The translations under genes and the position numbers were made by a program. From Bacillota bacterium (GTDB lineage Bacteria > Bacillota > Clostridia > Peptostreptococcales > Anaerovoracaceae), in the NCBI GenBank assembly GCA_017433375.1, contig JAFRHG010000030.1:1-64000 (forward strand): 64,000 nucleotides of DNA, in the 5' to 3' direction. Numbering within the stretch: the stretch's first letter is position 1; every line of letters starts with the position of its first letter. A model generated the notes under the pieces. That model had not been told where the DNA came from. It ran no database searches and saw only the letters and a list, made by a program, of their open reading frames with translations. Below, one piece after another: positions 7,705 to 16,232 of this stretch.

Positions 7705-9915
7705 ATGAAACTGATTATCGCGGAAAAGCCCTCCCTGGGCCGGTCCATCATGGATTCCCTGGGAGAGAAATTCGAAAACCACGAGGAGTACTATAGTTCG
7801 GAGAACTATTATGTGTTGCCTTTGCACGGGCATATCCTGGAACTGAAGGACTTCGAGGAGTACCCGGAGAACAAAGGCAAGTCCATGTGGAGCGTGAAGA
7901 ACCTGCCTTTTTTTCCCGGGGAGTACGAGTACAACATTTCCCGTGGGAACAAGAAGACCTACGACTGCATCCGGAAGCTGCTGAAGCAGCCCGAGGTGAC
8001 GGAGGTGATCCACTGCGGGGACGCGGACCGGGAAGGGCAGATCATCGTGGACCTGGTGCTGGAGAAGATCGGCAACACGAAGCCGGTGAGCCGGCCCTTC
8101 ATCAAATCCACGACGAGGGAAGGGCTCCAGAAGGCTTTCGCCGAGCGGCGCCCCAACGAGGAGTACCGGAACATCAACGCCGAGGGGAAGACCCGGGAGT
8201 ACGTGGATTTTGATTTCGGCAAGAACCTGTCCCGGTACGCCAGCAGGAAGGCGGGGGCGCGTTCCGGCCTGAATGTGGGGCGGGTCATCGGGGCTATCGT
8301 CACAGAGATCTATAACCGGGACCTGGAGATCGAGAACTTCGTGCCCCGGAATTATTTTAAAGTGGAGTCCGACGGCGAGATCAAGCTGACGTCGAAACAG
8401 GAGTTTGAAGGGGCCCAGGAGGAGGCGGCGAAGGAATACGCCCGCCGGCTGAACGAGTCCGACCTGCGGGTCACCGACGTGAAGAAGGCGAAGCAGACCA
8501 AGCGCGCCCCCAGGTTGTTTTCCCAGACGGATCTGCAGGGGGCGGCGAACAAGCGGCACGGCTTCGCGCCGAAGCGGACCCTGCGGGCAGCCCAGTCCCT
8601 CTACGAGAAGGGGCTCATCACCTATCCCCGGACGAACACGAACTACATGGCGGAGGGGGACCGGCCCATGATCGCCGGGATCCTGAAAAAGCTCGGCCCG
8701 GAATTCGAGATGAAGCGGGTCTTCGATGACAGCAAGGTGGACGGCCACTCGGCCATCACCCCCACGGGGAAACACCCGGAGCTCACCGGAGACGAGCATA
8801 AGATCTATATGATGATCCTGAACCGGTTCCGGGCGGTGTTCTGCAAGGAAGCCTGCACGGTGCTGAAGACCACCCTGACCATCGACAGCAGGGATCCCCG
8901 CACGGGGGAATGCATCGAGCAGTTCAAGGTCAGCGGCGAGGTGCCCCTGACCCAGGGATGGAAGAAGTTCGAGCCGGTGTCGGAGCAGGAGACGGTGCTG
9001 CCGGAGCTGAATGCGGGAGATCCGGTGGAGCATGACTTCCAGCCGGTGGCGGCCCAGACGAAGCCGCCGGCCCACTACACGGTGACGACCCTGGGCAAGT
9101 GGATGCAGAATCCTTTCCGCAAGTCGGAGGAGGACGAGGTGGACTACGCCAGGATGCTCTCCGGCATGGAGATCGGCACCGAGGCCACCCGGGCGGCGAT
9201 CATCGACAAGGCCATCGCCAAGGACTACATCAAGCTGACGAAGAACACCTACACCATCCAGCCCAACGGCCGCTTCCTGGTGGAAAGCTGCCGGGTGCTG
9301 GGCATCGATATGTCCAGCGTGAAGACGGCGGAAATGGGCAGGGACACCAAGGCGGTATCCCGGGGAGAAAAGACCTGTGAAGAGGTGCTGGCGGCGGTCC
9401 GCAAGGAGATCACCGACATCATCGGCAGCGCCCCGGCCGGCCCCGTGGACGCGCCCCAGCCGACGGAGTTCACCTGTCCCCGCTGCGGCAAAAAACTGCA
9501 GGGCACCCTGAAGAAACTTGAGTGCGAATGCGGTTTCGTCTTCTGGAAAACCGTCGCCGGCAAGTGGCTGGACGATGAGGCCATCGCCGCGCTCCTCGCC
9601 GGAAAGAAGACGAAGCTTCTCCGCGGATTCAAGAGCAAGGCAGGGAAATCATTCTCCGCCTACCTGGAGATGAAGCCCGACGGCGGAGTTGCCTTTGCCT
9701 TCCCGGAAAAACCGGAAAAGGTCTCCCTGGGCAACTGCCCCAAGTGCGGCAAGCCGGTCTACGAAAACAAGAAGGGCTTCGGCTGTTCCGGCTGGAAGCC
9801 CGGAGGCAAGGGCTGCGACTTCATCATCTGGAAGTACGACAGGGCCACGAAAAAAAAGACCACCGCCGAGCAGGTGAAAAAGATGCTGGCGGAGGGAGGC
9901 CCGGAAGAGGGCTGA
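7705..9915 (+). CDS. topB: DNA topoisomerase III (type IA)
   Basis: A 736-residue type IA topoisomerase. The Toprim domain has E7 (IIAEKPS) and GDADRE (D106, D108). The active-site tyrosine is Y307 in GLITYPRT. The C-terminus has a ribbon CPRCGKKLQ...CECGF and a second CPKCGKP... module. It relaxes or decatenates single-strand-containing DNA. The frame is open further upstream, but ATG 7705 is the canonical MKLIIAEKPS start with ggaggag upstream. Three copies of the dispersed motif lie within the gene (7816, 7872 and 9689), read as LPL, KGK and VAFA. Confidence 0.93.
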   Translation: MKLIIAEKPSLGRSIMDSLGEKFENHEEYYSSENYYVLPLHGHILELKDFEEYPENKGKSMWSVKNLPFFPGEYEYNISRGNKKTYDCIRKLLKQPEVTEVIHCGDADREGQIIVDLVLEKIGNTKPVSRPFIKSTTREGLQKAFAERRPNEEYRNINAEGKTREYVDFDFGKNLSRYASRKAGARSGLNVGRVIGAIVTEIYNRDLEIENFVPRNYFKVESDGEIKLTSKQEFEGAQEEAAKEYARRLNESDLRVTDVKKAKQTKRAPRLFSQTDLQGAANKRHGFAPKRTLRAAQSLYEKGLITYPRTNTNYMAEGDRPMIAGILKKLGPEFEMKRVFDDSKVDGHSAITPTGKHPELTGDEHKIYMMILNRFRAVFCKEACTVLKTTLTIDSRDPRTGECIEQFKVSGEVPLTQGWKKFEPVSEQETVLPELNAGDPVEHDFQPVAAQTKPPAHYTVTTLGKWMQNPFRKSEEDEVDYARMLSGMEIGTEATRAAIIDKAIAKDYIKLTKNTYTIQPNGRFLVESCRVLGIDMSSVKTAEMGRDTKAVSRGEKTCEEVLAAVRKEITDIIGSAPAGPVDAPQPTEFTCPRCGKKLQGTLKKLECECGFVFWKTVAGKWLDDEAIAALLAGKKTKLLRGFKSKAGKSFSAYLEMKPDGGVAFAFPEKPEKVSLGNCPKCGKPVYENKKGFGCSGWKPGGKGCDFIIWKYDRATKKKTTAEQVKKMLAEGGPEEG

Positions 9916-9980
9916 GAGTGATGGCCGGCCCGGAAAAAGCTTAAGATACTGGGTTTTGCAGGCTTTTCCAAGGGCCTTGA

Positions 9981-10192
9981 TGTAAACACTTTATCTGAGG
10001 AAACATGTTTTCATAGTTTTTCCCGATTTCCGTGTAAACACCGGCTCTATGGAAAATGTTTTTCATTTTTTGAGCGCTGACAGGGTTCGAAAAGGCCCTC
10101 CGAGGGCTAAATATGTAAAACTCCCGCGCTGGGAAAAAGTTTGTCATTTGGCCAGGCTGCGGTGTGGCGGCATGGTTATTTGCGTGCATGTA
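9981..10192. repeat. Modular intergenic repeat, locus A (three bipartite modules)
   Basis: Three modules start with TGTAAA at 9981, 10033 and 10114. Each has TTTCAT or TGTCAT starting exactly 28 nt later (10009, 10061, 10142). Inter-module gaps are 18 and 47 nt. The 3' end shares TTGCGTGCATGTA with locus B (33963-34256). It sits between topB and the 3' end of a minus-strand GNAT remnant, a convergent position like that of locus B. Compared with B the first module is missing. Confidence 0.75.
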
Positions 10193-10429
10193 TTATGGGT
10201 GGATGACCGGCGGGACCAGCTCCGGCATCTTGTCCGGCGTCTTGAAAAACTCCTTGCGCAGGAGATACCGGTCCTTGCCGCCGTAAAGAGGCCGGCGGTC
10301 GGCGATCTCAAAATTGAGGATCAGGAAATTGTTGTAGCTGTAGGGATTCGTCGGGGCGATGGAGGTCAGGCCCTCCGTGGCGCCCAGCTCGATGGCCTGG
10401 CCGATGCGGATCTTGTTGAACAGCCGCTG
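10193..10429 (-). pseudogene. C-terminal remnant of a GNAT acetyltransferase
   Basis: The minus strand encodes QRLFNKIRIGQAIELGATEGLTSIAPTNPYS-YNNFLIL...LYGGKDRYLLRKEF and then a stop at 10193-10195. This looks like the C-terminal half of a GNAT-family N-acetyltransferase. An in-frame stop (TGA at 10430-10432) precedes it and no start codon or N-terminal acetyl-CoA region is present. The 78-codon fragment is probably decayed. The ~95 bp between it and the flavin reductase hold no recognisable gene. Confidence 0.6.
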
Positions 10430-10523
10430 TCAGCCGGCCCCGATGTGACGGCAGCTGCTTCGGCAGTACCAAACGTGGGAGGCGGAAACGCCGTTTACCA
10501 CGGGCCAGTCACAAGCTCCCACC

Positions 10524-11105
10524 TCAGGGCCTCAGCCCAGGTGGTGAGTAGTTGACTTGCTCTCCGTCTTCGAAGGCCTTGCCCACAACTTCTCCCAAAA
10601 TGTTGTAGTTATGATTCATGCCGTCGTAGACGATGGGCTTCAGTTTCGCCAGATCGATGGCGCCCTCGGTCAGGACGCTTTCGTCGGCGGAAACATTGAC
10701 GATTTTACCGATCATGATGTGAGTGTCCGCATCATAGCTGACCATTTCACACTCCAAAGCCACGGGATACTGGTCGACCAGCGGCGCGTCCACATATTCG
10801 CTCTTCACGGCGGTGAAGCCGGCCCGTGCAAACTTGTCGGGAACGTCATTCGCCGAGACGATGCCCACATAGTCGGAAGCGACAACCAGATCTGCTGTGG
10901 CAAAGGCAACGGTAAAAGCCTTTTTCACCAGTATGTTTTTCACGGTCTTGTGCCCCGGGCTGATGCACATGGAAATCTGATTCACGCCGGAGATGCCTCC
11001 CCATGCGGCGTTCATGATATCCGGCACACCGTTCTCGTCGTATGCGGCGATCATCAATACCGGCTCCGGGGTAATAAAGGAATTGGGTCCAAAATTCTTT
11101 CTCAT
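10524..11105 (-). CDS. Flavin reductase / flavoredoxin family protein
   Basis: A 193-residue FMN-binding split-barrel protein. It begins MRKNFGPNSFITPEPVLMIAAYDENGVPDIMNAAWGG, typical of flavoredoxin-like proteins in anaerobes, with SPGHKTVKNI and GKIVNVSADESV further on. It probably reduces or carries FMN for electron transfer or detoxification. The last residues (NYSPPGLRP) differ from the usual short end, suggesting the 3' end was altered by the rearrangement that left the GNAT fragment. One dispersed 10-mer copy lies inside (10900), read as VAFA on the coding strand. Confidence 0.85.
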   Translation of the reverse strand: MRKNFGPNSFITPEPVLMIAAYDENGVPDIMNAAWGGISGVNQISMCISPGHKTVKNILVKKAFTVAFATADLVVASDYVGIVSANDVPDKFARAGFTAVKSEYVDAPLVDQYPVALECEMVSYDADTHIMIGKIVNVSADESVLTEGAIDLAKLKPIVYDGMNHNYNILGEVVGKAFEDGEQVNYSPPGLRP

Positions 11106-11259
11106 GGTTCTTCCGCGGCATGATGTGCCGCGCTCCTTTCTCTGTTTTACTGTATTGCTGAATATCTATGATGCTATTTTACGCTCTTTTGATGGGTTTT
11201 GAAACAGTTATCTTTCCCTCGCAAGGGAATGCAGTTGTGTTGTCTTGCCCGGGAAAGTG

Positions 11260-11289
11260 TTGCTTTTGCATACCCGGCAAGGGTATACT
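11260..11289 (+). promoter_or_regulatory. Promoter of the OPT transporter gene
   Basis: TTGCTT (11260-11265), 18-nt spacer, TATACT (11284-11289). The -35 coincides with TTGCTTTTGC, a one-base variant of the dispersed 10-mer. Confidence 0.5.
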
Positions 11290-11341
11290 ACTGTAAAGAG
11301 ATAGCATGCTGAAGGAAGCTCTCGCGCGCAGGAGCACACAG

Positions 11342-13240
11342 ATGAAAAAGGAATTCAAACCCTACATATCGGCAGACCAGGTTCTGCCGGAGATCACAAA
11401 GACATCGGTCATTATAGGCGTGCTGCTGGCCGTCGTGTTCGGCGCGGCCAATGCCTATCTGGGCCTGCGGGTGGGGCTGACCATATCCGCCTCCATTCCC
11501 GCGGCCGTCATTTCTATGGGCGTCATCAGGATGATCCTGAAGCGGGACTCCATTCTGGAAAACAACATCGTCCAGACCATGGGATCCGCCGGGGAATCCG
11601 TGGCGGCCGGGTGCATTTTTACTCTGCCGGTGATCTTTCTCTGGGCGAAGGAAGGCCTGACCGATACGCCGTCCCTGTTCACCATCACGGTGATCGCCCT
11701 GTGCGGCGGTCTGCTGGGCATCTTTTTCATGGTGCCTCTGCGCAGCGCGCTGATCGTCAGGGAACATGAAACCCTGCCCTATCCGGAGGGCACCGCCTGT
11801 GCCCAGGTGCTGATCGCGGGCGACCGGGGAGGGTCCTCGGCGAAGATGGTATTCATCGGCATGGGTGCGGCGGCCGTGTTCAAACTGCTGACGGACGGGG
11901 TGAAAGTCATTCCCGGCGTGGTGACGGCGCCGCTGAAGTTTTTGAGAACCGAGTTTTCGGTGGAGGCCTACCCGGCGCTCCTGGCCGTGGGATACATCTG
12001 CGGATTCCGGGTGTCGTCCCTGATGTTCGCCGGCGGTGTCCTGGGATGGCTGGTGCTGATCCCGATGATCGTCTTCTTCGGCGGTGACGCTACCATCGCG
12101 CCGTCGACGGATACGGTTGCCCAGGTCTACGCCGAGCAGGGCGCAACGGGCATCTGGTCCAACTATCTGCGCTACATCGGCGCAGGCGCCGTCGTGGCGG
12201 CGGGATTCATCAGCCTGGGAAAATCCATGCCGCTGATCATCTCCACCTTCCGGGACGCGGTACGCGGGATGAGGAACAGGGGACAGGACGGCAATCTGCG
12301 CACGGCCCAGGATCTGGATATGCGGATCATCATTGCCGGCGTCATCGCGGTCATCCTGGTTCTGTGGTTCATGCCCCAGATCCCGGTCAGCATTCTGGGC
12401 GCGGTTCTGATCGTCGTGTTCGGCTTCTTCTTCTGCACGGTGTCCTCACGGATGGTCGGACTCGTGGGCAGCAGCAATAACCCGGTCTCCGGCATGACCA
12501 TCGCGACCCTTCTTTTCGCTACGGTCGCGCTGAAAGTGGCCGGCAACACGGGGATCAACGGGATGATGGGAGCCATCGCCATCGGTTCGGTCATCTGTAT
12601 CGCGACCAACCTGGCGGGCGACACCTCCCAGGATCTGAAGACCGGATTCCTGCTGGGCGCCACGCCGAGAAAACAGCAGGTTTCCGAGCTCATCGGGATC
12701 GCCGCGGCCGCCCTGGTCATCGGCGGAATCCTGATCCTGCTGGACAAGGCCTGGGGATTCGGTTCAGTGGAACTCTCCGCGCCGCAGGCCATGCTGATGA
12801 AGCTGATCATCGAAGGCGTCATGGAAGGCAATCTGCCCTGGATGCTGATCGCCATCGGCGTGTTCATTTCCATCGCCGTCGAGTTCCTCGGCGTGACCTC
12901 CCTGGCGGTGGCCATCGGCCTGTACCTGCCCCTGGAGGTGACGGCGGCGGTGCTCATCGGCGGCCTTCTGCGGAAGATTTCGGACTGGATCACCAAGGCG
13001 GGAGAAGACGACATCGGAGGAGGGATCCTCTTCACTTCCGGGCTGATCGCGGGCGAGGGCCTGATGGGCATCCTGCTTGCGGTGTTTGCGGTGACGGGCA
13101 TCGATAAGCACATCGATCTGTCCGGCGCCCTGAATCTGGACGAGCCGGGCGGGGTGGGCCTGCTTTTGGTCATGGCCGCTACGGTGCTCTATTCCAGCCT
13201 TTCCGGCAGGAAGAAAGGCAACGCCGATGAGCAGAAATAA
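11342..13240 (+). CDS. OPT-family oligopeptide transporter
   Basis: A 632-residue polytopic membrane protein with the OPT-family start ISADQVLPEITKTSVIIGVLLAVVFGAANAYLGLRVGLTISASIPAAVISM. Other family-like blocks are VQTMGSAGESVAAGCIF and PYPEGTACAQVL. OPT proteins import peptides or metal-siderophore complexes by proton symport. I prefer ATG 11342 over ATG 11306 because caggag lies 8 nt before it. The last 14 nt overlap the PqqD-like gene, so the two are translationally coupled and probably act together. Confidence 0.9.
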   Translation: MKKEFKPYISADQVLPEITKTSVIIGVLLAVVFGAANAYLGLRVGLTISASIPAAVISMGVIRMILKRDSILENNIVQTMGSAGESVAAGCIFTLPVIFLWAKEGLTDTPSLFTITVIALCGGLLGIFFMVPLRSALIVREHETLPYPEGTACAQVLIAGDRGGSSAKMVFIGMGAAAVFKLLTDGVKVIPGVVTAPLKFLRTEFSVEAYPALLAVGYICGFRVSSLMFAGGVLGWLVLIPMIVFFGGDATIAPSTDTVAQVYAEQGATGIWSNYLRYIGAGAVVAAGFISLGKSMPLIISTFRDAVRGMRNRGQDGNLRTAQDLDMRIIIAGVIAVILVLWFMPQIPVSILGAVLIVVFGFFFCTVSSRMVGLVGSSNNPVSGMTIATLLFATVALKVAGNTGINGMMGAIAIGSVICIATNLAGDTSQDLKTGFLLGATPRKQQVSELIGIAAAALVIGGILILLDKAWGFGSVELSAPQAMLMKLIIEGVMEGNLPWMLIAIGVFISIAVEFLGVTSLAVAIGLYLPLEVTAAVLIGGLLRKISDWITKAGEDDIGGGILFTSGLIAGEGLMGILLAVFAVTGIDKHIDLSGALNLDEPGGVGLLLVMAATVLYSSLSGRKKGNADEQK

Positions 13241-13679
13241 CCCGGACGAAAACTATCTGGAGTTCGTCTACCGGCGGAATCCGGAAGTGCACTGGATCGT
13301 TGAGCCCAGCGAGGACGACTATGGCGAAGAGGAATCCGGCGACGGGTCCGCGGTCGCTGAGTCCGGCGACGTGTCCGCGGTCGCTGAATCCGGCGACGGG
13401 CCCGCCGGCTGCGGCAGGGATCTGGTGATCCTCCATGTGCGGCGCCGGGGACTGGGCCACACCATCGCCCAGAAGGTGTTCGGCAAGCCGGAGATCGGCC
13501 ACATCCACCTGGAGCCCATGGGAAGCTTTATCTGGAAACAGATCGACGGGCGGCGGTCAGTTTACGACATCGGATTGCTTTTGCGGGAGGAGTTCGGCGA
13601 CGAGGCGGAGCCCCTCTTCGAGCGGCTGGCCATGTACATGAAAAACCTGGACGCCCAGGGGTACATCATCAGAGTGTAA
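13227..13679 (+). CDS. PqqD-like peptide-binding protein with an internal 9-residue repeat
   Basis: A 150-residue protein. Residues about 75-150 (VFGKPEIGHIHLEPMGSFIWKQIDGRRSVYDI ... LDAQGYIIRV) match the PqqD fold, a winged helix-like domain that binds precursor peptides in RiPP pathways. The N-terminal part contains a 27-bp tandem repeat (13332-13406) encoding ESGDGSAVA-like units. It overlaps the OPT gene by 14 nt. No radical SAM maturase or precursor peptide gene adjoins, so a role in handling an imported peptide is more likely than classic RiPP biosynthesis. That is inference. Confidence 0.75.
   Translation: MSRNNPDENYLEFVYRRNPEVHWIVEPSEDDYGEEESGDGSAVAESGDVSAVAESGDGPAGCGRDLVILHVRRRGLGHTIAQKVFGKPEIGHIHLEPMGSFIWKQIDGRRSVYDIGLLLREEFGDEAEPLFERLAMYMKNLDAQGYIIRV
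13332..13406 (+). repeat. 27-bp in-frame tandem repeat, about 2.8 copies
   Basis: Copies start at 13332, 13359 and 13386. Each encodes the nine-residue unit ESGDxSAVA, with the last copy partial. It lies inside the PqqD-like gene and would vary in copy number without frameshift. Confidence 0.85.
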
Positions 13680-13736
13680 ATGTTCACCGGATCCCGGTGA
13701 AGACAGAATAGATTACAATGAGTCAGGAGGTAAATC

Positions 13737-14288
13737 ATGAACGTAGATGCGATCAAAGAAAAAGCTGAAAGCCTGTTGGCGGGAGGCAAGGGCCAGGCCG
13801 CTTCCATTCTCGAAGACGGCGGCAAGCTGGAACAGCTGCTGGAGCAGGTTGAGGCCAAGCTGGAAAACGTACCCAAGGCGGGATCCTATCTGGCGGAGAT
13901 TCCCCGGATGGTTTCCCTGCTCAAGGATCACATGGAAAAAGAGTACACCGAGACGCCGACCAAGACGCTGGTGCTCATCGTCGCCGCGCTGCTGTACCTG
14001 GTCAATCCGAAGGATCTGATTCCGGATTACCATATCGGCATAGGACAGCTGGATGACGCGGCGGTCCTGGCGGCGTGCATCGCCCTGACCAAGGACGATC
14101 TGGCCGCCTACGACGCCTGGCGCGATGCCAAGAAGGCTGCGCAAAAGGATGCCGGGGCCGATGCCGCGGTAGAAGCAGCCGTCGTGGATGTGGAGCCGGC
14201 AGCGGAAGCACCTGCAGAAGCAGCTTCCGAGGCGGCGGAACCGGCCGTGGAAGTGGCACCTGCACCGGACGACACCGTTGGTGAATAA
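13737..14288 (+). CDS. DUF1232 (YkvA-like) protein with Ala/Glu-rich tail
   Basis: A 183-residue protein. The centre (about residues 75-110, LIVAALLYLVNPKDLIPDYHIGIGQLDDAAVLAACIAL) is the DUF1232 membrane-associated helical hairpin. An acidic Ala/Glu/Pro-rich tail follows (about 130-183). The function of the family is unknown. The SD is aggagg, the ATG is 58 nt after the PqqD-like stop, and the gene ends at a terminator, so it may close the OPT operon. A much smaller protein with the same core is encoded at 26009. Confidence 0.75.
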   Translation: MNVDAIKEKAESLLAGGKGQAASILEDGGKLEQLLEQVEAKLENVPKAGSYLAEIPRMVSLLKDHMEKEYTETPTKTLVLIVAALLYLVNPKDLIPDYHIGIGQLDDAAVLAACIALTKDDLAAYDAWRDAKKAAQKDAGADAAVEAAVVDVEPAAEAPAEAASEAAEPAVEVAPAPDDTVGE

Positions 14289-14324
14289 GGGACGGACAGC
14301 AGGTTTCATCTGTCGAGCAGGCTA

Positions 14325-14352
14325 AATGGGGTCAGTATTGACCCCATTTTTT
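14325..14352 (+). terminator. Intrinsic terminator
   Basis: TGGGGTCA, four-base loop, TGACCCCA, then TTTTTT. It ends the OPT-PqqD-DUF1232 transcript. Confidence 0.9.
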
Positions 14353-14503
14353 AATGGTCGATGAGCCGGCAAAAGGACCGTCGGAAAAGCAATCAGAGAA
14401 TCGGCACTTTCGGGGTTGCCTTTGCTGATATCAGACTTCCAACGGGAACCCGGGCGTTGTATAATAATAACCTAAGATGTAATCGGTTGTGGGAGAACGA
14501 AAC

Positions 14504-16198
14504 GTGAAGACAGCAGAGTATACGATCGAGGAAATGAAGAGCTTGCTGGACAGCATGTCCGCTATGTATGATCTGGCCCGGATCGTGGACCCGCGGGAGT
14601 GCCGGATCCTCGGGATCGAGGATGACGGCCGCCTCAGCATCCGCGAGCGGTGCTACGGGGTGTGGCAGTCGGATCAGCGGTGCGCCAACTGCTCCAGCAA
14701 CGCGGCGTGCAGGACGGGATGCCACAAGCACAAGACGGAAGAATTCAACGACCAGTTTTTTCATATCCAGTCGAATCCGGTCAGCCTGCGGCTGCAGGAC
14801 GGCGCCCGGTACGACGCGGTGCTGGAGCTGATCAGCATCCGGGATGAGGAGGATCCGCAGGAGGCGGCCAACGACCGGGCGGCGGAGAATGTGAACAACA
14901 TGGCGGCCCAGTATCACGCCAACCACGACAGCCTGACCAAGGTGCTCAACGCGGACGCTTTTTATGAGCTGGCCCGGGTGATGATCATGGACGAGCCGGA
15001 CAGATCCTGGACGATGATCTCCGGCGATATCCGGGGCTTTCATCTGATCAACGACATGTTCGGCGTGGAAACCGGCAACGAGGTTCTGGTGGAAACGGCG
15101 GATCATCTGCAGCGGCTGGCCGGCAGGGCGGACGGGCTTTGCGGCAGGCTGGGCGGAGACCATTTCGCCGTGCTGATCCCGGAGGAACACTACCGGGAGG
15201 CGGACCTTCACGGGATCGCCGAGGTTCTGTCCGCGGCGGTGAACAGCGGGACCTATACGGTCTGCATTCAGTTCGGCGTCTACCGGCTGGACGACCCCTT
15301 TATTCCGGTGCACATCATGTGCAACCGGGCCAGTACGGCCCTGCGGACGATCCGCTCCGACGTGCGGACAGCCGTAGCCGAGTACGATCAGAAAACCATG
15401 CAGAGCGACATCACGGAGCAGAGGCTGATCAGCGGCTTCGACAAGATGCTGGGGGATGACCAGTTCCGGATGTATCTGCAGCCGCTGACCCTGGCGGACG
15501 GAACACCCTTCGGCGCGGAGGCCCTGGCCCGGTGCGTCCGGGACGACGGTTCGGTCATCCCGCCGGCGGATTTCATCGAGACCCTGGAGAATGCCGGCCT
15601 GATCCACGAACTGGATGTGTACATGCTGGAACAGGCGGTGGCCCAGCTCGCCGCGTGGAAAGGCACGGACCGGAGCCATCTCATGATCTCAGTCAATATG
15701 TCGGCCAGGGATTTCTATAACATCGACCTGGTCCAGGTTCTGACGGACCTGGTGAAAAAATACGGTGTGGACAGCAGCAGGCTGGGCATCGAGATCACGG
15801 AAACCGCCCTGGTGGACGATATGGAAGAGGTCAACGCCATCCTGGGCCGGCTGCAGGAGGCCGGATTCAGCATCGAAATCGATGACTTCGGCAAGGGCTA
15901 TTCCTCCCTGAGCATGCTCAAGGATGTCCGGGCGGATCTGCTCAAGATCGACCGGGAGTTCCTGCGGGAGACGGAAAACGAAAGCCGCAGCCGGATCATC
16001 CTGAACGCCATCATCGGCATGGCGGAGTCCCTGGATATGAAGGTGATCGTCGAGGGCGTGGAGACGGAGGAGCAGCTGAAGACCCTGTATGCCATGGGCT
16101 GCCGCCGTTTCCAGGGTTACTATTTCTCCCGCCCGCTGCCGGCCAGGGAATTCGACCGGTGGGCCGGGGAGAGAGTGCAAAGGCAACCCGGGCAGTAG
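14504..16198 (+). CDS. GGDEF-EAL protein with Cys-rich N-terminal sensor, probable c-di-GMP phosphodiesterase
   Basis: A 564-residue protein. The N-terminal domain carries cysteines at 33, 50, 60, 63, 69 and 73 (CYGVW, CANC, CRTGC), a likely metal or redox site in a PAS-like sensor. The middle GGDEF domain reads LGGDHF instead of GGDEF, so cyclase activity is doubtful. The EAL domain looks intact (EAL, NMSARDF, EITETA, IDDFGKGYSS, KIDREF, VIVEGVETEEQL). The net effect is probably c-di-GMP hydrolysis controlled by the other domains. GTG 14504 has gggag 8 nt upstream; GTG 14489 is an alternative. A dispersed 10-mer ends the gene, encoding VQRQP. Confidence 0.85.
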   Translation: MKTAEYTIEEMKSLLDSMSAMYDLARIVDPRECRILGIEDDGRLSIRERCYGVWQSDQRCANCSSNAACRTGCHKHKTEEFNDQFFHIQSNPVSLRLQDGARYDAVLELISIRDEEDPQEAANDRAAENVNNMAAQYHANHDSLTKVLNADAFYELARVMIMDEPDRSWTMISGDIRGFHLINDMFGVETGNEVLVETADHLQRLAGRADGLCGRLGGDHFAVLIPEEHYREADLHGIAEVLSAAVNSGTYTVCIQFGVYRLDDPFIPVHIMCNRASTALRTIRSDVRTAVAEYDQKTMQSDITEQRLISGFDKMLGDDQFRMYLQPLTLADGTPFGAEALARCVRDDGSVIPPADFIETLENAGLIHELDVYMLEQAVAQLAAWKGTDRSHLMISVNMSARDFYNIDLVQVLTDLVKKYGVDSSRLGIEITETALVDDMEEVNAILGRLQEAGFSIEIDDFGKGYSSLSMLKDVRADLLKIDREFLRETENESRSRIILNAIIGMAESLDMKVIVEGVETEEQLKTLYAMGCRRFQGYYFSRPLPAREFDRWAGERVQRQPGQ

Positions 16199-16232
16199 CC
16201 GGAGGCAATCGGAAGAGAAGAGGATCCTGAGC

